Part shown: positions 40,701-49,116 of the stretch, piece after piece
How the letters are laid out: every line of letters starts with the position of its first letter
How positions within the stretch are numbered: the stretch's first letter is position 1
NCBI RefSeq assembly: GCF_040681875.1
Contig: NZ_JBFAZP010000001.1
Coordinates: 372,001-436,000 of the forward strand
Length of the DNA stretch: 64,000 bases
Origin: Longispora sp040681875
Lineage (GTDB): Bacteria > Actinomycetota > Actinomycetes > Mycobacteriales > Micromonosporaceae
Direction of reading: 5' to 3'
The notes under the pieces: generated by a model
The model's database searches: none
What the model was told of the DNA's origin: nothing
The model's input: the letters and a program-made list of their open reading frames with translations, nothing else
Made by a program: the position numbers and the translations under genes

Positions 40701-40868
40701 GACGGGACGGTGGTCGCCAGCGGCGTGGCCTTCGGCGGCACCGGCTCCTGGGACACCTGGACGACCGTCACCCTGACCGTGCCGGCGACCACCGGCACCA
40801 GCACCGTGCGCGCGACCGCGACCACGGCCAACGGCGGTCCGAACGTGGACTTCCTCGAAACCTCCTGA
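37779..40868 (+). CDS. Secreted GH2 exo-beta-D-glucosaminidase-like enzyme with C-terminal CBM35/CBM6-like domain
   Basis: A 1029-aa secreted glycosidase. Order: signal peptide (~1-46), GH2 jelly-roll (~55-225), GH2 immunoglobulin-like domain (~230-340), TIM barrel (~345-640), further beta domains, and a CBM35/CBM6-type module at ~905-1029 (Arg-Ala-Glu-Ala-Glu-Asp-Ala ... Asn-Val-Asp-Phe-Leu). The usual Asn-Glu acid/base is replaced by Ser-Asp (Gly-Ser-Asp-Phe-Ala-Pro, Asp475), with Glu544 in Ala-Ser-Glu-Thr-Ser as nucleophile. The Asp acid about 70 residues before the Glu matches exo-chitosanases of the CsxA group (Asp469/Glu541) rather than beta-mannosidases. GTG 37779 follows AGGAGG. First gene of a sugar-import operon. 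Confidence 0.9.
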   Translation: MDSPSKHPTTRARLRLPLAAAVAVVLAGTGIVAGSPTRADAHPSAVLAVPSAPGSSTAIPGFLLQSSAKTSGTGAQISQPGYDTAGWYPVSARSTVLAGLLQNNKYPDPFFSTNMKNIPTADFQVPWWYRADLTVTDTATRTYVDLSGVLSRADIFVNGTQVATSTQVVGAYTQHEFDLTALVRAGTNSVAIRVYPNDPNKDLSMGWIDWAQTPPDKNMGIVRDVRVHRGGPVALRGGHVVTTLNAALTRADLTVKAEVRNDSNAAVSTTVAGNVAGTALTQTVALNAHETKTVTFGQVTVNNPGLWWPAGMGAQTLNDLDLTASVGGTVSDTYQEKFGIREVKAPLDASGHRRYSVNGKPILIKGGGWSPDLFLRWDAGAAEDKLRYVLDLGLNTVRLEGHIEPDEFFAMTDRMGILTLPGWECCDKWEGEVNGGEPGDKWTAADYVTAKLSMTAEARRLRDHPSVISFLIGSDFAPSATIEKNYVDALTAADWPTPIVAAAAERSAPITGASGMKMPGPYDWVPPGYWYNKREGGAFGFASETSAGPDVPTLDTLRRMMTSAELDTLWKNYNATQYHRSQSATFGTLKIFDNAITGRYGAPTSLDDYVRKAQLAQYENTRAQFESFGRNYTDASNPSTGVVYWMLNSPWTSLHWQLFDYYMDQGGSYYGAKKAGEPLHVQYSYDNRQVVVVNSQPGAASGLTVKVDLFNPDGTNKFSQTATGLTAPGGGGKATALTVPASVSGLSSTYLARLLLTDAAGREVSRNVYWLSTKDDVIDWSKNDWYYVPTSSYADLKGLNGMAQAPVSATASSVASGADTVTSVTLRNTGTAKTPAFYLDAHLVGAGGKPVLPVRWSDNAVSLWPGEQVTLTATYRTADLQGAAPKVRVSGWNSATQTVPAGGGSTVVRAEAEDAALAQATVASNHLGYSGTGFVDYTNVVGGSVTWTVPAGTTTLTLRYANGTAVNRPMDITVDGTVVASGVAFGGTGSWDTWTTVTLTVPATTGTSTVRATATTANGGPNVDFLETS

Positions 40869-40894
40869 CCCCCCGCACATTTCTGGAGTACTAG

Positions 40895-42163
40895 ATGGAC
40901 AACTGGTCACGGCGCACCGTCCTGAGCACGATCGGGCTCACGGGCGTCGGCGCGGCACTCGCCGCCTGCGGCGCGTCCTCGGGATCGGCCGAGGGCACCC
41001 TGAACGTGCTGTTCATGCAGCAGGCGGGGTACTCCGAGGCGGACATCTCGGGGATGACCGCGCAGTTCGAGAAGGACAACCCGAAGATCAAGATCAACAA
41101 GACCTTCGTGGCGTACGAGGCGCTCCGGGACAAGATCGTCGCGTCCGCCCCGGCCGGCACCTTCGACGTCGTCCTCATCGACGTGATCTGGCCCCCCGAG
41201 TTCGCGGAGAAGAAGCTCCTGGCCGACCTCACCCCCCGGGTGCCGGCCGAGTGGAAGACCCAGATGCTCGAAGGGGCGCTGTCCACGGCCGTCCACAAGG
41301 ACAAGTTCTACGGCGTGCCGTGGATCCTGGACGCCAAGTACCTCTACACCAACACCGAGCACCTCACCCGCGCCGGGCTCGCCCCGACCGCGCCGGCCAC
41401 CTGGGCGGGCGTGGTCGAGGCGGCCCGCGCGATCAAGGCCAAGGGGGTCGCGAAGTACCCCCTGATCTGGAGCTGGAAGCAGACCGAGGCCGTGATCTGC
41501 GACTACACCCAGCTGCTCGGCGCCTTCGGGGGCACGTTCCTCGACGCCGCCGGCAAGCCCGCCTTCAACACCGGCGGCGGGGTCAAGGCCCTGCAGTTCA
41601 TGAAGTCCACCCTCGACGAGGGGCTGAGCAACCCGGCCTCCCTGGAGAGCCTGGAGGACGACGTCGCCAAGGCGTTCCCGAACGGCGACGCCTCCTTCGT
41701 CCTGAACTGGACCTTCATGTGGGCCAAGACCCAGGACGAGAAGGAGAGCAAGGTCAAGGGCAAGGTGACCATCGGACAGACCCCGGCCGGCGACGGCGGG
41801 AAGCGGCCCGGGTGCAACGGGTCCATGGCGCTGTCCGTGCCGGCGACCAGCAAGAAGCAGGACGACGCCTGGAAGTACATCCAGCACCTGACGAGCGCGC
41901 CGGTCCAGGAGCAGTACGCCAAGAGCTCCCTGCCGGTGTGGAAGGCCTCCTACACCAAGGACTCCGTGGTGGCCACCAGCCCGGAGACCGTCGCGGCGGC
42001 GAAGGCCGAGCTCGACTCGCTGATCCTGCGGCCCGGCGTGAACCACTACAACGCCGTGTCCCAGATCCTCCAGGGCGAGATCCACAACGCCCTGCTGGGC
42101 CGCAAGCCCGTCCAGAAGGCCCTGGACGACGCTGCGGCGGCGGCCGCGAGCGAGCTCAAGTGA
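40895..42163 (+). CDS. Sugar ABC transporter substrate-binding lipoprotein (family 1)
   Basis: A 422-aa protein with a Tat-type lipoprotein signal: Arg6-Arg7 in Trp-Ser-Arg-Arg-Thr-Val-Leu, lipobox Leu-Ala-Ala-Cys (Cys25). The mature part has the family-1 pattern: Thr-Leu-Asn-Val-Leu-Phe, Lys-Asp-Asn-Pro-Lys-Ile-Lys, Tyr-Gly-Val-Pro-Trp-Ile-Leu-Asp and Gly-Lys-Val-Thr-Ile-Gly-Gln-Thr-Pro-Ala-Gly. It should bind the oligosaccharides or amino sugars freed by the GH2 enzyme encoded 26 bases upstream. No ATPase gene is in the operon; such importers usually share the MsiK ATPase. Confidence 0.9.
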   Translation: MDNWSRRTVLSTIGLTGVGAALAACGASSGSAEGTLNVLFMQQAGYSEADISGMTAQFEKDNPKIKINKTFVAYEALRDKIVASAPAGTFDVVLIDVIWPPEFAEKKLLADLTPRVPAEWKTQMLEGALSTAVHKDKFYGVPWILDAKYLYTNTEHLTRAGLAPTAPATWAGVVEAARAIKAKGVAKYPLIWSWKQTEAVICDYTQLLGAFGGTFLDAAGKPAFNTGGGVKALQFMKSTLDEGLSNPASLESLEDDVAKAFPNGDASFVLNWTFMWAKTQDEKESKVKGKVTIGQTPAGDGGKRPGCNGSMALSVPATSKKQDDAWKYIQHLTSAPVQEQYAKSSLPVWKASYTKDSVVATSPETVAAAKAELDSLILRPGVNHYNAVSQILQGEIHNALLGRKPVQKALDDAAAAAASELK

Positions 42164-43110
42164 CCGACCAGCTCAACCGTGTCGCCCCGCCCCGGGAGCA
42201 GGGGACGCCCACGCGTCCCGCGCGCCCGGGGCGGGGCGAGGCCCGCTTCGCACTCTTCCTCCTGCTCCCGGCCGCGTTCGTCGTCTTCGGCGTCGTCGTG
42301 TACCCGGTCGTGCGCACCCTCGTCATGTCCGTCCTGGACGTCGACGGCCCGCTCGACGACAGCACCCCGTTCGTGGGCGTGTCCAACTACGCCGAGGCGC
42401 TCGCCGACCCCGGGTTCTGGCGCGCCGTGTGGCAGACCTCGTACTTCTCCCTCACCTCGATCTTCTTCGAGATCGTGTTCGGGGTGGGCATCGCGCTGCT
42501 GCTCAACGCGCCGCTGCGCGCCCGGTGGCTGTTCCGGGCCATCGTGATCGTGCCGTGGGCGCTGCCGACGATCGTGTCCGGGGCCATGTGGCGCTACATC
42601 TTCTCCGGGCAGTACGGGGCGCTCAACGCCCTGTTGACCCAGGTGGGGCTGATGGACGAGTACCGGTCGTGGCTCGGGGCGGACCCGTTCCTCGCCCTGA
42701 ACATGGTGATCGCCGCCGACGTCTGGAAGAACACCTCTCTGGTGGCGTTCCTGCTGCTCGCGGGCCTGCAGAACATCCCGTCCGACCTGTACGAGGCGGC
42801 CCGGATCGACGGGGCCGGCCCGATCCGGTCGTTCTTCTCGATCACCGTGCCGATGCTGGTACCGAGCATCGTGATCGTCCTCGTGCTGCGCACCATCGAC
42901 ACGGTGCGCATCTTCGACATCGTCTACATCATCACCGGGGGCGGGCCCGCGAGCGGGACGCAGACGGTGGCGTTCTACACCTACGTCCGGGCGTTCTCCG
43001 ACCAGCGGCTCGGCTACGGTTCGGCGCTGTCGTACCTGGTCACGGCCGTGGTGCTGGTGCTGTCCATCGTCTATCTGCGGACGCTGCGCAAGAGGGGGGC
43101 CCTGCTGTGA
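42160..43110 (+). CDS. Sugar ABC transporter permease (MalF-like)
   Basis: A 316-aa six-helix permease. The cytoplasmic coupling loop reads Glu-Ala-Ala-Arg-Ile-Asp-Gly-Ala-Gly-Pro-Ile-Arg-Ser-Phe, the standard EAA motif, and the C-terminal half has Ile-Ile-Thr-Gly-Gly-Gly-Pro typical of MalF/UgpA proteins. GTG 42160 overlaps the binding-protein stop (GTGA). It pairs with the next gene. Confidence 0.92.
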   Translation: MTDQLNRVAPPREQGTPTRPARPGRGEARFALFLLLPAAFVVFGVVVYPVVRTLVMSVLDVDGPLDDSTPFVGVSNYAEALADPGFWRAVWQTSYFSLTSIFFEIVFGVGIALLLNAPLRARWLFRAIVIVPWALPTIVSGAMWRYIFSGQYGALNALLTQVGLMDEYRSWLGADPFLALNMVIAADVWKNTSLVAFLLLAGLQNIPSDLYEAARIDGAGPIRSFFSITVPMLVPSIVIVLVLRTIDTVRIFDIVYIITGGGPASGTQTVAFYTYVRAFSDQRLGYGSALSYLVTAVVLVLSIVYLRTLRKRGALL

Positions 43111-43943
43111 GGTACAAGATCTTCATCCACGCCGCCGCCGCGTTCGTGTCCGTGGTGTTCCTCGCCCCGCTGGCCTGGCTCGTCCTCGCCAGCGTGTCCG
43201 AGCCCCGCGACCTGCTCGCCCGGCCGCTGCACTGGATCCCCGAACACCCCACCTGGTCGCGGTACGACGCCATCGCCAACTCCGGCGGTTCCGACGTGGC
43301 CGGCATGTTCCGCCAGTCCATGGGCAACAGCGTCGTCGTCGCCCTCGGCACGGTCGCCGTGTCCATGGTCGTCGGAGTGCTCGGCGGCTACGCGCTGGCG
43401 CGGCTGCGGTTCCGGTTCCGGCGGAGCACGATGGTGGCGTTCCTGATCGCGTACATGCTGCCCCCGATCGCGCTGCTCATCCCGTTGTACCTGGTGCTCA
43501 CCCAGTTGCAGCTCCTCGACAGCAAACTCGGCCTGATCGTCGTGTACACCTCGTTCACCACGCCCTTCGTACTCTGGATCATGACGAACCAGTTCCTGGC
43601 ACTCCCCGTCGAACTGGAGGAGGCCGCCCGGGTCGACGGGTGCAGCCGGCTCGGCGCCCTGGTCAGGGTCGTCCTGCCCGTCGCCCGGCCCGGCCTGTTC
43701 GCGACCATGATGTTCACGTTCCTGATGTCCTGGGACGAGTTCCTCTACGCCCTGATCTTCACGGCCACCCCCGACGCGAAGACCGTGCCCGTCGCGATCG
43801 CCGAGTTCACCGGCCGCTACAGCGCCGACTTCGGGCTCGTCGCGGCCGGCGGCGTCCTCGCCACCCTGCCCCCGGTCCTGCTCGCCCTGGCCTTCCAGCG
43901 CTACGTGGTCGACGGGCTGGCGGCGGCGTCCGTGAAGGGCTGA
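43107..43943 (+). CDS. Sugar ABC transporter permease (MalG-like)
   Basis: A 278-aa permease with EAA loop Glu-Glu-Ala-Ala-Arg-Val-Asp-Gly-Cys-Ser and the MalG-type ending Phe-Gln-Arg-Tyr-Val-Val-Asp-Gly-Leu-x-Ala-x-Ser-Val-Lys-Gly. GTG 43107 overlaps the previous stop by four bases, like the other junctions of this importer. The ROK regulator gene starts 45 bases later. Confidence 0.92.
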   Translation: MRYKIFIHAAAAFVSVVFLAPLAWLVLASVSEPRDLLARPLHWIPEHPTWSRYDAIANSGGSDVAGMFRQSMGNSVVVALGTVAVSMVVGVLGGYALARLRFRFRRSTMVAFLIAYMLPPIALLIPLYLVLTQLQLLDSKLGLIVVYTSFTTPFVLWIMTNQFLALPVELEEAARVDGCSRLGALVRVVLPVARPGLFATMMFTFLMSWDEFLYALIFTATPDAKTVPVAIAEFTGRYSADFGLVAAGGVLATLPPVLLALAFQRYVVDGLAAASVKG

Positions 43944-43988
43944 GACACTTGGTGTCCACACTCCGTTACCACTCGCGAAGGCGGCAAG

Positions 43989-45323
43989 ATGGCTAGGGTC
44001 TCTGGCTCGTCCCGGCTCCTCGGAGCCATCAACGAGTCCGCCGCGCTCGCGCACCTGCTCGACAGCGGCCCGCTGACCCGCGCCGACCTGCGCGCGCTCA
44101 TCGGCCTGTCCAAGCCGTCCACCTCCGAGGTGCTCCGCCGGCTCCAGGACGCCGGGCTGGCCCTGACCGTCGGGCGCACCCAGAGTGGCGGCCCCGGACC
44201 CACCGCCGAGATCTACGCGGCCAACCCCGAGGCCGGGTACGCCGCCGCCGTGTCCGTGCGCAAGGCCTCCACCGTCGCCGCCGCCGTCTGCGACCTGACC
44301 GGCGCCCCGCGCGGCCGGATCGAGATCGCGGTCGACTTCGCGGCCACCGACCCCGTCGCCGCCGTCACGGGCGCGGTCGAGGAGGTGTGCCGGCGCGCGG
44401 GGCTGCGGGTCGACCAGCTCGACCACGTCCAGATCGCGATCCCCGGCTCCCACGACGAGCGGACCGACGTCGTCCGGCACATCCACGTGCCCGGCTGGGA
44501 ACGCCCGGGGCTGCTCGGCGAGATCCGCCGGGGGTACCGGGCCTCGCACGTCGACAACGACGTGAACCTCGCGGCCGTCGCCGAACGGCACCGGGGGGTG
44601 GCCTCCGCCGACCCCGCCGCCGGGTTCGCGATGCTGTGGCTCGGGGAGGGCGTCGGGCTGGCCATCGACCTCGGGGGGACGTTGCTGCGCGGGGCGCGGC
44701 AGGGGGCCGGCGAGATCGGGTACATGCCGGTCGGGCTGCCCGGGGCCGCCCGACGGCCGGACTTCGAGGAGCTGGTCGGGGGGCCGGCCGTGCTGGGGTT
44801 GGCGGCGGAGTACGGGTTCGTCGCCGGGACCGCGCACGAGGTGGTCGGGCTGGCGGTGGCCGGGATCCTGGGGGCGGCCGGCGGCGAGCAGGGTGGGGGG
44901 CCTGGCGGGGCCGGCGTCGCGGGGGCGGCGGATGGTGCCGGCGTCGCGGGGGCGGTCGGCGCGGAGCTCCGTGGGGCACCCGCGCGGGCGGGGTCCGTGG
45001 CCCTCGGCGGGGACACCGACTCGGCCGCCGGGCGGGGCAGAGCATTCATCGGGGTACTGGCCGAGCGGATCGCCGTCGGGCTGGCCGCTGTCGTGGCGGT
45101 GCTCGACCCGCCCCTGGTCGTACTCGCCGGGGACGTGTCCCAGGCCGGCGCGGACCCGCTGCGCGCGGCGGTCGAGGCGGCGCTGGGCGAACTCGGGGAG
45201 CTGCGGACACCGATCGCCGTGACCGGGGTGGACGACGACGCGGTGCTGTTCGGGGCACTGGAGGCGTCGTTGGCGGCCGTGCGGGAGGCGCTGTTCGCCC
45301 GCCTGGGCCGCCCCGTGTTCTGA
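43989..45323 (+). CDS. ROK family transcriptional regulator lacking the zinc motif
   Basis: A 444-aa protein with an N-terminal winged helix-turn-helix (~10-75; Leu-Thr-Arg-Ala-Asp-Leu-Arg-Ala-Leu-Ile-Gly-Leu-Ser-Lys-Pro-Ser-Thr-Ser-Glu) and a ROK sugar-kinase fold (Asp-Asn-Asp-Val-Asn-Leu-Ala-Ala; Gly-Ala-Gly-Glu-Ile-Gly-Tyr-Met-Pro-Val). The usual Cys-x-Cys-Gly-x2-Gly-Cys zinc motif after that last block is absent; Pro-Gly-Ala-Ala-Arg-Arg-Pro-Asp-Phe-Glu-Glu stands in its place. A Gly/Ala-rich insert of ~45 residues begins near 298. It ends the GH2/importer operon and probably senses the imported sugar; it may bind the palindromes at 37739 and 60381. Confidence 0.88.
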   Translation: MARVSGSSRLLGAINESAALAHLLDSGPLTRADLRALIGLSKPSTSEVLRRLQDAGLALTVGRTQSGGPGPTAEIYAANPEAGYAAAVSVRKASTVAAAVCDLTGAPRGRIEIAVDFAATDPVAAVTGAVEEVCRRAGLRVDQLDHVQIAIPGSHDERTDVVRHIHVPGWERPGLLGEIRRGYRASHVDNDVNLAAVAERHRGVASADPAAGFAMLWLGEGVGLAIDLGGTLLRGARQGAGEIGYMPVGLPGAARRPDFEELVGGPAVLGLAAEYGFVAGTAHEVVGLAVAGILGAAGGEQGGGPGGAGVAGAADGAGVAGAVGAELRGAPARAGSVALGGDTDSAAGRGRAFIGVLAERIAVGLAAVVAVLDPPLVVLAGDVSQAGADPLRAAVEAALGELGELRTPIAVTGVDDDAVLFGALEASLAAVREALFARLGRPVF

Positions 45324-45505
45324 GACGGGTTCTGACGACCTCGACCCTGATCACAGGCCCGTTTCCGACACCGGTCAAGGTTCCCGCGCGGGCTCGGTCA
45401 TCGCCCACTGGTGGCTCAGCAGGCTCCGACGGACGGACGGCTGTCGACCTGGGCGCACCCACCCGCGCCGGGCTCTCCTGCTGGTGGGGCACTTCGGCCT
45501 TGCGG

Positions 45506-47764
45506 TCAACTGGGCACCGGCGTGGCGGCCGGGGTCGCGCTGCGCTGCCGGGGTGCGGGAGCTGGCCAACGCTCCAGTTTGGCGAGCCGCTCGGCCGCCA
45601 AGCATGCTCGGACCAGTCCGGCCCGCATGTAGCTGGCATTCACTCCGCACCGGAACACGTAGAACAACACGAGGTTGATCGCGCTGACGGCGATGGCGTA
45701 GACGAGTTCATCCTGAAGCTTGCCGGTGTAGATCAGTAGGCCGATGGTCCAGCAGGACACGCCGTAGAAGGCTGCCGTGCCCGCCCAGCCGCGTAGCGCC
45801 GTCACTCCAGCCACTCCGGGCCGGGCCAGGTCGCTCGGGTCCCGCGGCACAGTGGTCAATCCGGCTGAGATCGCCCGTCGCAGCGCCGACGCGGCGAAGC
45901 GGGAGACGAGCAGGTTGCAGATGAAGGTGGCCGTGATTCCGAGGGCGGTGCAGATCGGCCACCATGTTCGCTGTATCAGCGTCGGCGCGAGGGTCAGAAC
46001 GGCGGGCACCAGGGTCATGGAGCGCAATGCCCACTCCGCTGCGAGCGCCTGGCGGCGCAGCTGGCGGTCGACGATGCCCGTGATGAGTGGCGTGAGCCCC
46101 GCGAACAGGTTCTGGTAGTACTTGGAGCCGGCGAAGATGAAACTCAGGCACACCAAACGGGCGGGCAGACTCCCCCACGCGTCTGGGATCTTGTAGTCGG
46201 CGGCGCGGATGTCGTCGAGGAACGGGATGCTGTCCTTGTTCGATCCGGCTGTCTTCTGCACGGCCTCAATGGCCTTGGTTGCCCAGTTCCAGCCGAGGTC
46301 ACGCATCCACCACATCACGATGAGCGAGGCGGCGACGAAGAAGGCGTACCCACTGATCGTCGCCCACCAGCGCAGCCAGCGCAGATGCCGGCCCTCGCGA
46401 CGGTGCTGCCACAGTCGCCGCTGTTCGGCGGGGGCGCCCGAGAGCGGACGGAACAACTCGCGGACGTGCACGTACCAGGGTGCGTGGGAACTGACCAGGC
46501 TTTCCTTCCGGATGGTCCGAACGGCGGTCAGCTCTCCGACGAAGAAGGATCGAAGTTGCGCGTACAGTGGCCGGCCGGCCTTCGGCTCGAAGACCAGCAG
46601 CCGACGGGCCGGATCGTGGTCGATCAGGTCCTCGATGAACCGGGCCAGCAGCGGCGCCTCGGAGTAGAAGTCGTCCGGCGTGGTGCCGTCCGACGAGTTC
46701 GGCACCCCGGCGAAGGTGACCAGGAGCTGACCGAGGGAGTAGAGGTCTGCGCGGTGCGCGTCGGCCCGCCCAGCTCGTAGCTCTGGAGCGACGTAGCGGG
46801 CTCCCGGTCCAGCTCGGCCTGGAATGGCCTGAGTATGCAGGTAGTTCGAGCCCAGGTCGATCAGGCGGAACACCGCCTTCTCCCCGTGGTGCTGGACGAG
46901 AACGTTCGAAGTGGAAAGGTCGCCGTGGTGCAGGCCACGCCCCTCCAGCTCGGTCAGCGCCGCGAAGAGCTGCTCTCCGAGTTCTTCGAGGACGTCCAGC
47001 CTCAGTCCGGTGCCGCCGTCTTCCTCCAGCCTGCGCTCGACATGTACGTCGAGCGGCACCCCGTCGATCAGGTCCATGAGGATCCAGGAGTCGCTACTCG
47101 CCCACACGCGCACCAGGTGCCTCAGCTCGCCGGTCTCGGCTCCGAAGGTCCGCTGGTAACGGACGGTGGCCCGGGCGATGGTCGGGATCCGCAAGTAGGG
47201 ATAGACGATGCACTTCAGCGCGAAGCTGGTCCGGCGCCCGTGCCGCAGGCTGGTGTGCCCGGCGAGGATGAAGGACGTGGTGCCGTGCTCGTGAAAGCGC
47301 AGGCTGCCCGGATCGACCATGTCCCACTCTCGCGCGGCCTCCGTCCGCTGGTCTGGATCGCCGAGATTCGGCAGGTCGGTGGGGAAGCCTCCCGGGGTGT
47401 ACAACCGGTGGATGCACCGCTGGACCTCCGGCTCGGCCGTCAACGGGTGGCAGTCTTCGGCGCAGTCATGCTCGAAGCCGGAGCCCATCCGACTGTCCTC
47501 GGAGAACCTGAGACAGATGAGCGTGAGCAGAAGTAGTCCGAGAAAGCCTCCGACCGGACCTGCCGGTCTGTCGACCCGCAGCTCAGCGATCAGCTCATCG
47601 GGGTGAATCTCGAACCGATCGTGGAAGGCGTTGGCGTCCTGGGGAAGATCGGCCAGCGCTGCTCGCCAATCCTCAGTCCTCCACTTCGCCAGCGCCGTCC
47701 ACCGGCGGTGTTGCCACTCCGACAGCAGCGTTCGGACGGGGGAGGCTGAGCGGACTGGAGCCAT
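45506..47764 (-). CDS. Protein kinase-like protein with C-terminal multi-helix membrane domain
   Basis: A 752-aa protein with an unusual layout: N-terminal ~150 residues including a hydrophobic segment (~71-85), a kinase-like domain (~165-400), then about six membrane helices (~465-730). Kinase residues present: Lys184 in Phe-Ala-Leu-Lys, Asp282 in His-His-Gly-Asp-Leu-Ser-Thr-Ser-Asn, Asp303 in Ile-Asp-Leu-Gly, and Tyr-Val-Ala-Pro-Glu in the activation segment. HRD is HGD and DFG is DLG, so activity is likely but not certain. The start overlaps the patatin gene by 92 bases, showing tight pairing. Base composition is lower in GC than the neighbours. It could act as sensor or regulator of the lipase. 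Confidence 0.75.
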   Translation of the reverse strand: MAPVRSASPVRTLLSEWQHRRWTALAKWRTEDWRAALADLPQDANAFHDRFEIHPDELIAELRVDRPAGPVGGFLGLLLLTLICLRFSEDSRMGSGFEHDCAEDCHPLTAEPEVQRCIHRLYTPGGFPTDLPNLGDPDQRTEAAREWDMVDPGSLRFHEHGTTSFILAGHTSLRHGRRTSFALKCIVYPYLRIPTIARATVRYQRTFGAETGELRHLVRVWASSDSWILMDLIDGVPLDVHVERRLEEDGGTGLRLDVLEELGEQLFAALTELEGRGLHHGDLSTSNVLVQHHGEKAVFRLIDLGSNYLHTQAIPGRAGPGARYVAPELRAGRADAHRADLYSLGQLLVTFAGVPNSSDGTTPDDFYSEAPLLARFIEDLIDHDPARRLLVFEPKAGRPLYAQLRSFFVGELTAVRTIRKESLVSSHAPWYVHVRELFRPLSGAPAEQRRLWQHRREGRHLRWLRWWATISGYAFFVAASLIVMWWMRDLGWNWATKAIEAVQKTAGSNKDSIPFLDDIRAADYKIPDAWGSLPARLVCLSFIFAGSKYYQNLFAGLTPLITGIVDRQLRRQALAAEWALRSMTLVPAVLTLAPTLIQRTWWPICTALGITATFICNLLVSRFAASALRRAISAGLTTVPRDPSDLARPGVAGVTALRGWAGTAAFYGVSCWTIGLLIYTGKLQDELVYAIAVSAINLVLFYVFRCGVNASYMRAGLVRACLAAERLAKLERWPAPAPRQRSATPAATPVPS

Positions 47765-48785
47765 ATTCTCTTCTCACAAAGGTGAACCGGGGCACAGCCT
47801 GCACCCCACCAGACCGGACCTGTCTCGGGTCGATGCCCTCGATCGCGCAGCAGACCACTTCGTAGCCACCTCTGGCACCGGTCAGAAGCGGACCGAGGTG
47901 CAGTTCGTGCCGTTTCACCTCCGACATCCAGGGCAGCGGCGCCAGGTCCAACACGTAGGGCGGGTCGCCGGGCTCCCGCATCCGGGCCTGGAGCTGCTCG
48001 CGATCACTGCGGTACTTCCGGACCGCGGCCATGTAGCTGTCTCCCAGGTTCGGCTGGAGCCTTTCCAGGTGGCGGCGGGTGAGGTAGTGCGCAAGACTGT
48101 GGCGCTGCCGGGGCGGCCGGATTGGTCTGGTACTCAGCGAGAGCACGTGTGTGCAGCCGTCGTTCACCGCGAGCTGAAACGGATGTGCGGTCAGCACGCC
48201 GCCGTCCACCGCCCGAAAGTCGCGGAACGTCGTCGTGCCGCGGATGGCTACCGGTAGCCACATACTGGCCTTCAGTGCCGCCATCACTTCCGTTGCGGAG
48301 CCGAATTCCGACGCCGTCTCCGTTCGCACATGATCCACGTTGGTGATCGCGATGTGGAACGGGACCACCGAGTCGAGGAGAGCGGCGACATCCAGTGGCT
48401 TGACCTTGCCGACCACGTCGTCGAGCGCGAAGTCGATGTTCAACACATTGCCGGTCAGCAGTCGGCGGAAGTCGACGAACTTAGGGGTACTCAGGTCGTC
48501 GAAGTAGATCGAGAGCGGGTACCACGTGTTGCCACAGATGTAGTAGGCGCAGTTGATCGCCCCGGATGAGGCACCATATATTGCATCGAACGCGGTGAAC
48601 GGTAGGCCGAGATCCTCAAGCGCGGCCAGCATCGCCGCGGAGACCACACCACGCATTCCTCCACCCTCGACGGCCAGACCGATCCGGTATCCGTCGGCCC
48701 GCCCGCCCGGCAGGTCGGGGTGGCGAAGTCTGCCCCGGAGTGCCTCCAGGACCGGGTGAGACTGCAGCCAGTGCCCGTTGTCCAT
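47673..48785 (-). CDS. Patatin-like phospholipase
   Basis: A 370-aa lipid acyl hydrolase. Oxyanion motif Glu-Gly-Gly-Gly-Met-Arg-Gly at ~40-46, nucleophile Ser73 in Gly-Ala-Ser-Ser-Gly, and catalytic Asp194 in Val-Asp-Gly-Gly. All three are intact. ATG 48785 is chosen over 48797 because GGAGGG lies five bases upstream of it. There is no signal peptide, so the enzyme should be cytosolic or act at the inner membrane face. It is the first gene of a two-gene unit with the kinase-like membrane protein. Patatins serve as membrane-degrading effectors in several antiphage systems (CapV for example); here that role is only a hypothesis. Confidence 0.9.
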   Translation of the reverse strand: MDNGHWLQSHPVLEALRGRLRHPDLPGGRADGYRIGLAVEGGGMRGVVSAAMLAALEDLGLPFTAFDAIYGASSGAINCAYYICGNTWYPLSIYFDDLSTPKFVDFRRLLTGNVLNIDFALDDVVGKVKPLDVAALLDSVVPFHIAITNVDHVRTETASEFGSATEVMAALKASMWLPVAIRGTTTFRDFRAVDGGVLTAHPFQLAVNDGCTHVLSLSTRPIRPPRQRHSLAHYLTRRHLERLQPNLGDSYMAAVRKYRSDREQLQARMREPGDPPYVLDLAPLPWMSEVKRHELHLGPLLTGARGGYEVVCCAIEGIDPRQVRSGGVQAVPRFTFVRREYGSSPLSLPRPNAAVGVATPPVDGAGEVED

Positions 48786-49116
48786 CCATCCCTCCATGCG
48801 TCAGACGCGTTAGAGAATCCATATTTTACGATGGAAGGTCCAAGTTCAAGCGAGGGATATGTCGGCAATATTACAATTGTTAGGTACCCGGGGCCGTTCC
48901 GACAGTTGGCATCAGCCAGCGGATTCGGGCCGCACCTGAACCATGTCCTGGATACCGGAACTGACGTCACCGCAGACCACCTCAGCCGCTGTCAGATGAC
49001 CGACATCGCCACCGCGAACAGCAAATGCCGTGGCCGTTCTACTGCTCTCCCCGACTGCGAGGTCCGGCTGATCTACGGTCGGACGAGGACCGCAGCGGAC
49101 AACAGCGTTCGTCGGC
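48786..49116. other. AT-richer gap upstream of the patatin gene
   Basis: This ~330-base stretch is clearly lower in GC than the rest of the window. On the minus strand TTGAAC (48844-48849) and TAAAAT (48823-48828) are possible -35 and -10 boxes for the patatin/kinase unit, although the 15-base spacing is short. No convincing coding sequence was seen. Confidence 0.45.

Noticed and set aside
37767..40910. 1047-codon frame antisense to the GH2 gene
   Set aside because: Lies exactly over the GH2 enzyme with its catalytic Asp/Glu; the antisense product has no recognisable domain.
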